Assembly (NCBI RefSeq): GCF_000242455.2 | Contig: NC_019892.1 | Span: forward strand, 8,752,744-8,816,743 | Length of the DNA: 64,000 nucleotides | Source of the DNA: Singulisphaera acidiphila DSM 18658 | GTDB taxonomy: Bacteria > Planctomycetota > Planctomycetia > Isosphaerales > Isosphaeraceae | Reading direction: 5' to 3' | Shown: positions 11,335 through 21,190 of the stretch, piece by piece | Position numbering within the stretch: the stretch's first letter is position 1 | Layout of the letters: each line of letters starts with the position of its first letter | The notes under the pieces: generated by a model | Databases searched by the model: none | What the model was told of the DNA's origin: nothing | What the model saw: the letters and a program-made list of their open reading frames with translations, nothing else | Position numbers and translations under genes: made by a program

Positions 11335-14301
11335 ATGAAAAACGCCGGATTGTATGCGGTTTTCTTCCTTGGTTGTTCCGTCTGGATCGCCCCCCGCGCA
11401 CATGCGCAAGGGTTTCCCCCGGCCGAGGCGGCCGGCAAGATGACAGTCGCCGACGGCCTTGCCGTCCGGCTCTTCGCGGCCGAGCCGCTCGTCCAGCAGC
11501 CGGTGGCCATCGAGTTCGACGATCGGGGTCGGCTCTGGGTCATCCAGTACATGCAGTACCCCAACCCGGCCGGCCTGAAGCGAGTCAGCGTCGATCGCTA
11601 CTCGCGGACCGCTTACGACAAGATTCCCGAGCCGCCGCCGCAAGGCCCCAAAGGGAGCGATCGGATCACAATCCTCGAAGACTCGGACGGCGACGGCCAG
11701 GCCGACCGCTCCCATGACTTCGTCTCTGGTTTGAACCTGGCCAGCGGCCTTGCGTTCGGTCATGGAGGAGTCTTCGTCCTTCAATCCCCTTACCTCCTCT
11801 TCTATCCCGACCGCGATCGCAACGACCAGCCCGACGGCGATCCCGAAGTCCTCCTCACCGGCTTCGGGATGGAGGACGCCCACTCGGTGGCGAACTCCTT
11901 GACCTGGGGTCCTGACGGCTGGCTCTACGGCTGCCAGGGGAGCACGGTTACGGCCAAGATCCGGGGGATCGAGTTTCAGCAAGGGGTCTGGCGCTACCAT
12001 CCCCCCTCGCGCCGTTTCGAGCTCTTCTGCGAAGGCGGAGGCAATATGTGGGGCCTCGACTTCGACCGCAACGGCAACCTGTTCACAAGTACGAACTACG
12101 GCGGCTTTATCACGCTCCACGGCGTGCAAGGGGGGTATTACTGGAAGCTCTTCGGCAAGCATGGCCCGCTCCACAATCCCTATACCTACGGTTACTTCGA
12201 TCACGTCCCTCACCAGGGGATCCAAGGGGGCCACGTTTCCAATGGGGGCCTCTTCTATGAGGCGAACACGTTTCCGGCCGAGTGGCGCGGCCGGTACATC
12301 TCCAACGACTTGCTCGACCATTCGATTCACTGGAGCGAGATCAGGCCGCAAGGATCGACGTTCCGTGGCCGCCAGGGGGGAGACGTGTTGCGGGCCAACG
12401 ACACCTGGTTCGCGCCCAGCGACCTGACCCTCGGCCCCGACGGCGCCCTCTACGTTGCCGATTGGCACGACAAGCGGACTGCGCATCCCGACCCCGACGC
12501 CGACTGGGACCGATCCAACGGCCGAATCTATCGGATCGCCCCCCCAGAGGCGAAGCCCGCCAAGGTCCCCGACCTCGCCGCGCGGACGAACGCGGACCTG
12601 ATCGCCCTCCGGAGTGATCCCAACATCTGGTATCGTCGCCGAGCGCGTCGACTGCTGAGCGAGCGGCAAACGAAGGATGGACTCGACCCGCTCCGTGACG
12701 AAGCGGGCACGGGCCGTGGGTCCGTCGCCCTCGAGGCACTCTGGATCCTCCACGGCTGCCAGGCGATCGAACCGGGGCTTGCCGAGCGACTCCTCGAACA
12801 TCCTGACGCGGAGATCCGCACCTGGATGGTTCGCCTGCTCGGCGATGAGCCGCAAGTCGCCCCGAACTTGACCGCGAAATTGGTCGCACTCGCCGCCAAT
12901 GAGCCGAGCGTCCTGGTTCGCGCGCAGTTGGCCTGCACAGCCCAGCGCCTGCCCGCATCGGCCGGGCTCGACGTCGCCGAGCGGCTCCTCCTCCGCGACC
13001 TGGACCAGGATCGGGACGATCCTTATGTGCCGCTCCTGCTCTGGTGGGCCGTTGAACGCCACGCCATTACCGCCGTCGACTCGATGGTAGCCCGGTTCTC
13101 GACTCCCGAAGCCTGGCGCTCCGCACTGATCCGAACCCAGATCGAAGGCAGGCTGATCCGGCGACTCGCCTCCGAGGGGAACGCGGCCTGCGACGTCGCC
13201 TGTGTCAAGCTGCTCAACGCCGCACCGTCGGAAGAAGCGAGGCGAGCGCTCGCGGCCGACCTGGAGGAATCGACACGCGGGCGGCCGGCCAAGGCGATCG
13301 CACCCATCCTCATCGCCACCGCCATTGCCCTGGCCGACGCCAACCCGGCCGACGTGCCCTTGAATCGTCTCGCCTTTCGCCTGGGCAGCCGAACGGCGGT
13401 GGACCGGGTCCGGGCAATCGTCGCCGACCGCCAAGGGGCCGACGCGACACGAGTCCTCCTGATCGACGTACTCGGCGAGACCGGCGATCGGACGTCGACC
13501 GGCCTGCTCCTGGGCCTGGCGACCGAGGACAATTCCCCACCCGTCCGAGTCGCCGCGTTGAAGGCCCTCGGCCGGTTCGAGGACGAGTCGATTGCCAAAG
13601 CGCTAATCGACGCCTATCCCCGGCAGAATGACGATTGGCGGTCACGGACTCGCGAACTCTTGCTGGGCCGGCCCTCGTGGGCGCGGGCCTACTTGGCGGC
13701 AATCGACCATGGCCAGCTCTCCGCCAAAGAGGTTACGATCGAGCAGATTGGCCGCGTGGCCCTGCTCCAGGATCCGGGTCTCGACGACCTGGTCCGCAAG
13801 CATTGGGGGTCGGTCAAAGGGGCGACCCCGGGCGAGAAGCTGGCCGAGGTCCGCCGGCTGAATAACGACCTTCGTGCGGCGGTCGGCGATCCCAAGCGAG
13901 GCACTCAGTTGTTCAAAGAGCGCTGCGCCTCCTGCCATCGTCTGTTCGACCAAGGGACCGCGATCGGCCCCGACCTGACCTTCGCGAACCGCCGCGATCG
14001 GGATTTTCTCCTCGTCAGCCTCGTCGATCCCAGCGGGGTCGTCCGCAAGGAGTACCAGTCATACATCGCCCAGACCCGCGACGGCCGTGTCTTGACGGGC
14101 CTGATCGTCGAGCAAACGCCCGACGCGATCACCCTCCGCGATGCCAAGGGAGAGCCAACGCGGATCCCTCGTGACGAAGTCGAGGCCTTGAAGGAGTCGA
14201 CAGCCTCGTTGATGCCCGAATCCCTCTACAAAGAACTCAGCCCGAGCCAGATCCGCGACCTGTTCAGCTACCTCCAAGGAGACGGGCCCGCACCGAAGTG
14301 A
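11335..14301 (+). CDS. PVC-type heme-binding CxxCH protein: beta-propeller, HEAT-like repeats, cytochrome c
   Basis: A 988-residue secreted protein with a Sec signal ending near AHA-QG (residues 23-25). Residues ~40-400 form a glucose/sorbosone-dehydrogenase-like propeller (GLAVRLFAAEPLVQQPVAIEFDDRGRLWVIQY; SLTWGPDGWLYGCQGS; SDLTLGPDGALYVADWHD). An alpha-helical HEAT-like region (~430-830) follows. The C-terminal cytochrome c domain holds C864-AS-C867-H868 and the PVC 'GPDL...LLVSLVDPS' block. Family knowledge suggests dehydrogenation of a sugar or related substrate with electrons passed to heme; the substrate is unknown. It is followed by a second protein of the same type 211 nt downstream. 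Confidence 0.9.
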   Translation: MKNAGLYAVFFLGCSVWIAPRAHAQGFPPAEAAGKMTVADGLAVRLFAAEPLVQQPVAIEFDDRGRLWVIQYMQYPNPAGLKRVSVDRYSRTAYDKIPEPPPQGPKGSDRITILEDSDGDGQADRSHDFVSGLNLASGLAFGHGGVFVLQSPYLLFYPDRDRNDQPDGDPEVLLTGFGMEDAHSVANSLTWGPDGWLYGCQGSTVTAKIRGIEFQQGVWRYHPPSRRFELFCEGGGNMWGLDFDRNGNLFTSTNYGGFITLHGVQGGYYWKLFGKHGPLHNPYTYGYFDHVPHQGIQGGHVSNGGLFYEANTFPAEWRGRYISNDLLDHSIHWSEIRPQGSTFRGRQGGDVLRANDTWFAPSDLTLGPDGALYVADWHDKRTAHPDPDADWDRSNGRIYRIAPPEAKPAKVPDLAARTNADLIALRSDPNIWYRRRARRLLSERQTKDGLDPLRDEAGTGRGSVALEALWILHGCQAIEPGLAERLLEHPDAEIRTWMVRLLGDEPQVAPNLTAKLVALAANEPSVLVRAQLACTAQRLPASAGLDVAERLLLRDLDQDRDDPYVPLLLWWAVERHAITAVDSMVARFSTPEAWRSALIRTQIEGRLIRRLASEGNAACDVACVKLLNAAPSEEARRALAADLEESTRGRPAKAIAPILIATAIALADANPADVPLNRLAFRLGSRTAVDRVRAIVADRQGADATRVLLIDVLGETGDRTSTGLLLGLATEDNSPPVRVAALKALGRFEDESIAKALIDAYPRQNDDWRSRTRELLLGRPSWARAYLAAIDHGQLSAKEVTIEQIGRVALLQDPGLDDLVRKHWGSVKGATPGEKLAEVRRLNNDLRAAVGDPKRGTQLFKERCASCHRLFDQGTAIGPDLTFANRRDRDFLLVSLVDPSGVVRKEYQSYIAQTRDGRVLTGLIVEQTPDAITLRDAKGEPTRIPRDEVEALKESTASLMPESLYKELSPSQIRDLFSYLQGDGPAPK

Positions 14302-14512
14302 GCATTCACGCATTCTTTCAACAGCACGGCGTTTCTTGTTCGGATCGTCCACCTTGTGAAAGAACAAAGGAACCCGCTCCGGTGCAGACCCAACGAGGCG
14401 TTCCAAAGGCCCCCCTGGACAACGCCCGGGAAATCATCTGCACCAGAATTTACCAGCATGACATTGACATGTTCGCGTTCCTCAACACTTTAGGATCCAA
14501 CGGAGAGATCGA

Positions 14513-17500
14513 GTGCCTTTCTTCCAACAGCGACGCTCACGGGGCGGGCCGGCCCTGGTGTTCATGATGGTGGTCGGCTTTGCCGTTCAAGCCGTCCCGA
14601 GCCTGGCGGCCGACGACTCGGACCGCGTGTTCACCCAGAAGCCCGAGGTCGCTCCGTCTCAGTTGCGAGGTCAGGCCAAGGAACCGGCCAAGCTGAACCC
14701 GGAGCCGGGCAAACTGGCTCAAGGCCCGGCGCCGACCTGGATCTGGGGGGCGAAGCTAGACACACGCTACTTCCTGCGGAAGGAGTTCTCAGGCGACGCC
14801 AAGGCCGCCTGGCTCAAGGCGACCTGCGACAACCGCATGGCTCTCTTCCTCAATGGAAAAAGACTCGCCCAGAGCCAGGAGTGGGAGGCGCCGGTCGAAC
14901 TCGACGTTCGCGACCTGCTGCGCCCGGGCCTGAACGAGCTCGTCGCCCAGGTCGACAATGAGGGCGGGTCGGCCGGGTTTGCCTTGAAGCTGGTCATGAC
15001 CATGCCCGACGGAAGCACACGCTACGTCGTCTCCGACGCGAGTTGGACCGCGGCCGACCGCCGCAGCGCCAAGACAGGGGCTGCGGTCCAAACCTTCGGC
15101 ACGATGGGAGTGGCCCCTTGGAATGACGTCTTTTCCAAGCCGACCGGCCTCGCATCGACGACCCGCGACGTGTTTGAGCTGCTTCCAGGGTTCCAGGTCG
15201 AGCGCATCTTCACTGTCCCGCGCGAAACCCTCGGCTCCTGGGTCTCGATCACGGTCGACAACAAGGGGCGGCTCATCGCCAGCGACCAGGGGGACAAAGG
15301 CCTTTGCCGGATCACCCCGGCTCCCCTCGGCAGCGACCAGCCCACCAAGGTGGAGCGGCTCGACGTCAAGATCACCGGGGCTCACGGCTTGCTCTACGCG
15401 TTCGACAGCCTCTATCTGTCGGTCAACGGCGGGCCGGGGAGCGGCCTCTATCGCGCACGAGACACCGACGGCGACGACCAGTTCGATGAGGTCGTCAAGC
15501 TGGCCGACCTCCCGGGTGCGGGGGAACACGGGCCGCACGGCTTGCGGCTCTCGCACGACGGCAAGTCGATCTTGGTCGTCTGCGGCAATCACACCAAGCT
15601 CCCCGCGATTGTCCACGAAGGAGGAGTGCCTCACGACTGGAGCGAGGACCACTTGCTCCCCCGCCAGTGGGACGCCAACGGCCACGCACGAGGGATCCTC
15701 GCGCCTGGGGGCTATATCGCCAAGACCGACCCCGACGGCAAGAGCTTCGAGATCATCAGCAGCGGCTACCGCAACGCCTATGACTTCGACCTGAACAATG
15801 AGGGCGAACTCTTCGCCTACGACTCGGACATGGAGTGGGACATCGGTATGCCTTGGTATCGCCCGACCCGGGTGGTCCACGCAACCGACGGCAGCGAGTT
15901 CGGCTGGCGAAGCGGCACGGGCAAGTGGCCGACGAGCTACCTCGACAGCCTCCCCCCCATGCTCAACATCGGCCCCGGCTCGCCGGTCGGCGTCACATTC
16001 GGCTACGGAACCAAGTTCCCGGCCAAGTATCAGAAGGCGCTCTACATCCTCGACTGGACCTTCGGAACGATCCGCGCCCTTCACCTCGAGCCGGACGGAG
16101 CGAGCTACCAGGCTAAGTCGGAGGAGTTCGTCTCACGCACCCCGCTGCCGCTGACCGATGCCACGATCGGATCCGACGGCGCCTTTTACTTCACGATCGG
16201 AGGGCGCGGAACCCACTCGGAACTCTTCCGCGTCACGTACGTCGGCAATGAGCCGACCGATCGGGCCGACGCGACCGACCCTCGCTTCGCGGAACTTCGG
16301 GCCCTGCGACGGAGCCTCGAGCAGTACCATCACCGCGCGGCCGATCCCGCGAAAGCCGTGGCGTTCGCCCTGCCCTATCTCGGACATGCCGATCGCTTTA
16401 TCCGCTTCGCCGCGCGGATCGCGCTGGAACATCAAGACGTGGCCCTCTGGGAAAAGCAGGTCCTTGCCGAGCCGTCGCCCGAAGCCCTGATGACAGGCCT
16501 CGTCGGGCTGGCTCGCACGGGGAACAAGTCGCTCCAGCCCGACATGATCAAGGCACTCAACCGCCTCGATTTCACCGCGCTGGACGAGGCGAAGCAGCTC
16601 GACCTGCTGCGGACCTGGTCCCTCGTCTTCCTCAGGATGGGGGCCCCCGATCCCGAACTGGCGTCCCGATTGGCGAAGCAATTCGACCGCGACTTCCCGG
16701 CCAAGTCCGAACGGCTCAACCGCGCGCTGGCCGACATGCTCGTCTACCTCAAGTCACCCACCATCGCCGCCAAGTTGATCGCCCTGATGAAGCAAGAACG
16801 GGGGGCGGAGACGACGGAGTCCGCCGACCTGCTCTCACGCAACCCCGGCTACGGCGGAACGATCGCGCGAATGCAGGCCAATCGGCCCGATGCGCAAAAA
16901 ATTCACTATGCGTTTGCGCTCCGAAACCTGCGTGAAGGGTGGACGCTCGACGAGCGGAAGTTCTACTTCCAATGGCTCGAGACAGCGAGGAAGTGGAGCG
17001 GAGGAGCGAGCTACCTGGGATTCATCAACAATATCGACAAAGACGCGTTCGAGAACGCGTCCGAGGCCGAGCGCCTGGCCGTGGAAGCCGCAGGGGCCCG
17101 CAAGCCGTTCCAGATCAAGGACCTCCCCAAACCCAAGGGCCCCGGACAGCACTGGGACCTTCAAGCAGTACTCAGCTTGAGTCCGGAACGGCTCTCCGGC
17201 CGCAACTTCGCCCAAGGGCAGAAGATGTTCTCCGCCGCTCGCTGCGTCGTCTGCCACCGCTTCGGCGGCGAAGGGGGAGCCACCGGCCCCGACCTGACCC
17301 AGGCCGCCGGGCGGTTCAGCCTCAAGGATTTGACCGAGGCCATCGTCGAGCCGAGCAAGGTGGTCTCCGATCAATACCGCGCCACCGTGATCGCAACCAG
17401 CTCGGGCAAGGTCCACACCGGCCGAGTCGTCAACGAGTCGGACAAGGCGATCACCCTCGTCGTCGACCCCGAAGATCCCACCAAAGTCGTCGAGATCCCC

Positions 17501-17647
17501 AAGACCGACGTCGATGAGCAGGCCCCGTCGAAAGTGTCACTCATGCCCGACAAACTGCTCGACCCACTCAACCAGAACGAGGTGCTCGACCTGCTGGCCT
17601 ATCTCCTCTCGCGAGGCGAAGCCAACGATCCGATGTTCCGAAAGTGA
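14513..17647 (+). CDS. PVC-type heme-binding protein with jelly-roll N-terminus, propeller and cytochrome c
   Basis: A 1044-residue secreted protein. After a Sec signal (to about residue 33) comes a galactose-binding-like jelly roll (AWLKATCDNRMALFLNGKRL to DASWTAA), then a propeller (LLPGFQVERIFTVP; GAGEHGPHGLRLSHDGKSIL; SGYRNAYDFDLNNEGELFAYDSDMEWD). A helical region and a C-terminal cytochrome c with C911-VV-C914-H915 follow. It differs from the upstream neighbour by the N-terminal carbohydrate-binding-like domain, suggesting a glycan substrate (inference). The GTG start at 14513 has GGAGAG 5 nt upstream. A strong stem-loop lies just past the stop. Confidence 0.88.
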   Translation: MPFFQQRRSRGGPALVFMMVVGFAVQAVPSLAADDSDRVFTQKPEVAPSQLRGQAKEPAKLNPEPGKLAQGPAPTWIWGAKLDTRYFLRKEFSGDAKAAWLKATCDNRMALFLNGKRLAQSQEWEAPVELDVRDLLRPGLNELVAQVDNEGGSAGFALKLVMTMPDGSTRYVVSDASWTAADRRSAKTGAAVQTFGTMGVAPWNDVFSKPTGLASTTRDVFELLPGFQVERIFTVPRETLGSWVSITVDNKGRLIASDQGDKGLCRITPAPLGSDQPTKVERLDVKITGAHGLLYAFDSLYLSVNGGPGSGLYRARDTDGDDQFDEVVKLADLPGAGEHGPHGLRLSHDGKSILVVCGNHTKLPAIVHEGGVPHDWSEDHLLPRQWDANGHARGILAPGGYIAKTDPDGKSFEIISSGYRNAYDFDLNNEGELFAYDSDMEWDIGMPWYRPTRVVHATDGSEFGWRSGTGKWPTSYLDSLPPMLNIGPGSPVGVTFGYGTKFPAKYQKALYILDWTFGTIRALHLEPDGASYQAKSEEFVSRTPLPLTDATIGSDGAFYFTIGGRGTHSELFRVTYVGNEPTDRADATDPRFAELRALRRSLEQYHHRAADPAKAVAFALPYLGHADRFIRFAARIALEHQDVALWEKQVLAEPSPEALMTGLVGLARTGNKSLQPDMIKALNRLDFTALDEAKQLDLLRTWSLVFLRMGAPDPELASRLAKQFDRDFPAKSERLNRALADMLVYLKSPTIAAKLIALMKQERGAETTESADLLSRNPGYGGTIARMQANRPDAQKIHYAFALRNLREGWTLDERKFYFQWLETARKWSGGASYLGFINNIDKDAFENASEAERLAVEAAGARKPFQIKDLPKPKGPGQHWDLQAVLSLSPERLSGRNFAQGQKMFSAARCVVCHRFGGEGGATGPDLTQAAGRFSLKDLTEAIVEPSKVVSDQYRATVIATSSGKVHTGRVVNESDKAITLVVDPEDPTKVVEIPKTDVDEQAPSKVSLMPDKLLDPLNQNEVLDLLAYLLSRGEANDPMFRK

Positions 17648-17663
17648 TTACGACTTCACTTGC

Positions 17664-17717
17664 CGAATTCTTCGTTAACAGGGTGGACACCGCCCACTCT
17701 GTTAACGAGAGAATTCG
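17664..17717 (+). terminator. Long stem-loop after the heme protein gene
   Basis: The left arm starts at 17664 (CGAATTCTTCGTTAACAGGG) and the right arm ends at 17717. The ~23-bp arms pair with only a few mismatches around a short loop near 17687-17692. It begins 16 nt after the stop codon of the upstream gene and is followed by GTTTGTC, so it probably ends that transcript. Confidence 0.65.
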
Positions 17718-17733
17718 TTTGTCGACCCCTACA

Positions 17734-17767
17734 GATTCTATAGAATCAGTGGTTCATTCTGCAGAAT
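17734..17767. promoter_or_regulatory. Two operator-like dyads, TTCTnnAGAA, 21 bp apart
   Basis: GATTCTATAGAATC (17734-17747) is a perfect 14-bp palindrome and ATTCTGCAGAAT (17756-17767) a perfect 12-bp palindrome. They share the core TTCT-nn-AGAA and their centres are 21 bp apart, two helical turns, as expected for cooperative binding of a dimeric regulator. They lie about 270 nt before the cassette 2 cytochrome start. The regulator is unknown. Confidence 0.55.
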
Positions 17768-17846
17768 CCGGTTGCGTTGGGCCGATAATCTCGCTACGAT
17801 TGGGGTGAATGGGATCGGATCAAGATCCTTGATTCACGCCTTCTGA

Positions 17847-18014
17847 GTGGTATCGGCCACGCGCGACCAGCGCGTTGTTTGGCGGCCCCTATCCGGCCCA
17901 ATCCTTGGGGTGACGGAGGCTGCCTTGGCCGACCAGTTCCAGGGCAAGGGCGTCCCCGTCAAGCACCTTCTTGGGGCGGACGACGTCATCAACCGAAGCA
18001 GTCTCTCCGCTTGA
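17847..18014 (+). pseudogene. Possible C-terminal remnant of a lost gene
   Basis: An open frame with codon use like a real gene runs from 17847 to TGA 18012-18014 and ends ALADQFQGKGVPVKHLLGAD followed by DVINRSSLSA. The only plausible start inside it is GTG 17910. It reads like the tail of a truncated protein rather than a complete one, and no family is recognised. It may be chance coding, or a 35-residue upstream peptide ending just before cassette 2. Confidence 0.2.
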
Positions 18015-18037
18015 GAATGAATTCACGAGGGCCGCTC

Positions 18038-21000
18038 ATGAGCCGTCGAATCGGAGCCGAGAACTTGGATCAGACCAGGCGGGCGGCCGTGATCGCCGCA
18101 ATCCTCTGGACCCTCGTCATCGGCACCGGGGCCGCCCCCGGGGAGAACCTGGCGCGGTCGACGATCGAATTCAATCGCGACATCCGGTCGATCCTCTCCG
18201 AGAACTGCTTCGCATGCCACGGACCCGACAAGAGCCATCGCAAGGCCGGCCTTCGCCTCGACATCCGCGAGGCGGCCTTGGAGAAAGCGGCGATCGTTCC
18301 GGGCAAGCCCGAAGAGAGTGAGCTCATTGCCCGCATTTTCAGCGACACGACCGACGAGGTGATGCCCCCGCCTCTGTCGCACAAGACGCTCACCCCCGCG
18401 CAGAAAGACTTGCTCAGACGTTGGGTGGAAGCCGGAGCCGAGTATCAACCGCATTGGGCTTATGTCCTTCCCAAGCGTCCCGAGGTTCCGGCCGTCAAGC
18501 AAGCGGGCTGGGTCCGCGACCCGATCGATGCGTTCATCCTCGGCACGCTCGAGTCGAAGGGGATCGCTCCTTCCCTCGAGGTCGACCGGCGCACCTTGCT
18601 GAGACGCCTCAGCCTCGACCTCACCGGCCTGCCCCCCACCCCCGAAGCGGTTCAAGCCTTCGTCGATGACACCGATCCCAAAGCCTACGAACGCCAGGTC
18701 AATCGCCTGCTCGACTCTCCGCACTACGGCGAGCGGATGGCTGTCCCCTGGCTCGACCTCGTGCGGTTTACCGACACGGTGGGTTACCACGGCGATCAGA
18801 ATCAACGCATTTTTCCCTACCGGGACTATGTGGTCGATGCATTCAATCGCAACATGCCGTTCGACCAGTTCACCGTCGAGCAACTGGCCGGCGACCTGCT
18901 ACCCAGGCCGACTCCCCAGCAGCTTGTGGCCACCGGTTTCAACCGCCTGAACATGATGACCCGCGAAGGGGGCGCTCAGCCCAATGAGTACCTGGCCAAG
19001 TACGCGGCCGATCGGGTGCGCACGGTGGCGATTACCTGGCTTGGTTCAACGCTGGGCTGCGCGGAGTGTCACGACCATAAGTTCGACCCCTTCACGGCAA
19101 AAGACTTCTACAGCCTGGGCGCGTTCTTCGCCGACGTGAAGCAATGGGGGGTGTATGCCGACTACGGGTATACCCCGAACCCAGAGCTCAAAGGTTGGAC
19201 CAACGACTCGCCGTTCCCTCCTGAGATCGAGGTGGAAAGCTCGTACCTAATGCGCCGGCGTGAGCGGCTCGAGCAGAGGATCGAGCACGTGGTGACGACG
19301 GCCACCGAGACGCTCGCGTCGACCGCCGGCCCACGGAAGGCGTTCGAGACCTGGCAGAAAACGAGCCTTCGCTTCCTCGAGAAGTGGCCGACAAGCTGGA
19401 TGGTTGCTCCGACAATCTCGGACGACCGTGACGAGGCCAAGGCCCAAGCGGACGGGAGCTTCCTGCTGAGCCACCCCGCAAAAACCAAAACGAAGCAAAA
19501 AGAAAAAGACGATTTCACGTTTCGATTGCAGCCGCCGCACGGTTGGATCGCCTCGATCCGGCTGGAGGCGCTCCCCCATGCGAGGTACGGCGGGTCGATC
19601 GTCCGAGGCAGCTCGGAGAGCACGACGATCCAGCTCACGGCGAAGCTGAAATCGGCCAAGACGGGAAAAGAGACCGCGCTGACGTTCGCCTTTGCCGACG
19701 CCGACCACAAAGAGGAGCGTTACTCCAACGGCGCTCCCTTGCTCGGCGTGAAGACCGCCTGGAAGACCTCACCCCAAGAACGCAAGTCTCCGCAGACCTC
19801 CGTCTGGCAGTTCGACCGGCCGGTGCGTCTGGCCAAAGGGGACGAGTTGATCGTGAGCGTCAAGAGCGACGGCGCGGGTTGCATCCGGATCGCCGTCTCG
19901 CCGTTCGGACATCACGACCCGACGGAAACAAAGCTCGGTGCGTTGTTGGCAGCTTCCCTTCGCACTGCGCCTGAGGCGCGGACGTCGGAGCAATCACACC
20001 TCTTGCACACCGCCTACCTGGACGGCACCGGTTGGGACCCCGCGGCGCTGGCCGAGGTCAACGGACTGAGGCGGGACGTTGCGGAGTGCCACGGCGGTCG
20101 TGCCTTCAGCATGATCACCGAGTCTCAAAAACCAAGGCCGATGCGCGTCCTGGGACGCGGCAACTGGCAAGACGAGACCGGCGCGATCGTCGTGCCTAGT
20201 GTCCCCGGGTTCCTCCCACAGCCTCGGAACCCCGAGGGGCGTCGGCTCACGCGGCTCGACCTGGCCCACTGGCTGACCGCTCCGGAAAATCCGCTGACGG
20301 CCCGCGTCTTCGTCAACCGGCTCTGGAAGCAATTCTTCGGCACCGGCATCAGCAGCGTCATGGAAGACGTGGGGGCCCAGGGAGAATGGCCCGTCCATCC
20401 GGAACTGCTCGACTGGCTGGCCGTCGAGTTTCGCGAGAGCGGTTGGGACGTCAAGCATCTCGTGAAGCTGATGGTGATGTCGGCAACCTACCGCCAAGAT
20501 TCACGACTTCGGCCCGAGCTGGCCGAGGTCGACCCGGACAACCGCCTTCTGGCCTGGCACTCGCCACGCCGGCTCGAGGCAGAGTTCGTCCGCGATAACG
20601 CCCTGGCCGTCGCCGGGTTGCTCAACCTCGAAATCGGCGGTCCGAGCACTCATCCTTATCAGCCCGACGGGTACTACGCCAACTTGCAGTTTCCCGACCG
20701 GGTGTACAAGGCCGACGATGATCTCCGGCAATACCGGCGTGGAGTCTACACCCACTGGCAGCGCACCTTCATGCACCCGATGCTGGCCAACTTCGACGCC
20801 CCCTCACGTGAAGAATGCACCGCCTCTCGCCCGCTCGCAAACACACCACAGCAGGCGTTGACGCTACTCAACGACCCGACGTTCGTGGAGGCGGCCCGCG
20901 TTCTGGCCACGTCGCTCGTGACGGCCAAAGCCGACTCGGACGATCAGCGGATCGATCGGCTCTTCCGCAAAGTCCTGGCGCGACCGGCCCGCGCGAGGGA

Positions 21001-21190
21001 GTCGCGCTCGCTCCTGGCCTTCCTGAACTCGCAGCGCAGTCTCTACGCCAGTCAGCCGGACGACGCAAAAAAACTGTTTCACGTCGGCATGGCCCCGGTG
21101 CCACCGGGCCTCAACGAGCAGGAAGCTGCGGCCTGGACCAGCGTCTGCCGCGTTGTCCTCAACCTCAACGAGACCATCACGCGGTACTAA
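18038..21190 (+). CDS. Diheme PSCyt1/PSCyt2/PSD1 (DUF1549/DUF1553) secreted cytochrome (cassette 2)
   Basis: A 1050-residue member of the planctomycete PSCyt1/PSD1 family. A hydrophobic signal (about 16-33) precedes C57-FA-C60-H61. DUF1549 includes [15 protein letters not shown] and the second heme motif C341-AE-C344-H345 with HDHKFDP. A ~250-residue middle region (SFLLSHPAKTK to GCIRIAVSPFG) has beta-sandwich character and is absent from the cassette 1 protein. PSD1 follows (LTARVFVNRLWKQFFGTGI; LANTPQQALTLLND). The start ATG 18038 is preferred over 17879 and 18017 because GAGG lies 8 nt upstream and the signal follows directly. The DUF1501 partner starts an unusually long 313 nt downstream. 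Confidence 0.88.
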   Translation: MSRRIGAENLDQTRRAAVIAAILWTLVIGTGAAPGENLARSTIEFNRDIRSILSENCFACHGPDKSHRKAGLRLDIREAALEKAAIVPGKPEESELIARIFSDTTDEVMPPPLSHKTLTPAQKDLLRRWVEAGAEYQPHWAYVLPKRPEVPAVKQAGWVRDPIDAFILGTLESKGIAPSLEVDRRTLLRRLSLDLTGLPPTPEAVQAFVDDTDPKAYERQVNRLLDSPHYGERMAVPWLDLVRFTDTVGYHGDQNQRIFPYRDYVVDAFNRNMPFDQFTVEQLAGDLLPRPTPQQLVATGFNRLNMMTREGGAQPNEYLAKYAADRVRTVAITWLGSTLGCAECHDHKFDPFTAKDFYSLGAFFADVKQWGVYADYGYTPNPELKGWTNDSPFPPEIEVESSYLMRRRERLEQRIEHVVTTATETLASTAGPRKAFETWQKTSLRFLEKWPTSWMVAPTISDDRDEAKAQADGSFLLSHPAKTKTKQKEKDDFTFRLQPPHGWIASIRLEALPHARYGGSIVRGSSESTTIQLTAKLKSAKTGKETALTFAFADADHKEERYSNGAPLLGVKTAWKTSPQERKSPQTSVWQFDRPVRLAKGDELIVSVKSDGAGCIRIAVSPFGHHDPTETKLGALLAASLRTAPEARTSEQSHLLHTAYLDGTGWDPAALAEVNGLRRDVAECHGGRAFSMITESQKPRPMRVLGRGNWQDETGAIVVPSVPGFLPQPRNPEGRRLTRLDLAHWLTAPENPLTARVFVNRLWKQFFGTGISSVMEDVGAQGEWPVHPELLDWLAVEFRESGWDVKHLVKLMVMSATYRQDSRLRPELAEVDPDNRLLAWHSPRRLEAEFVRDNALAVAGLLNLEIGGPSTHPYQPDGYYANLQFPDRVYKADDDLRQYRRGVYTHWQRTFMHPMLANFDAPSREECTASRPLANTPQQALTLLNDPTFVEAARVLATSLVTAKADSDDQRIDRLFRKVLARPARARESRSLLAFLNSQRSLYASQPDDAKKLFHVGMAPVPPGLNEQEAAAWTSVCRVVLNLNETITRY

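Noticed and set aside
9606-11717. 703-residue plus-strand ORF
   Set aside because: Antisense to the beta-helix gene; no motif or ribosome-binding site supports it.
11209-13434. 741-residue minus-strand ORF
   Set aside because: Antisense to the PVC-type heme protein, whose domains are clear.
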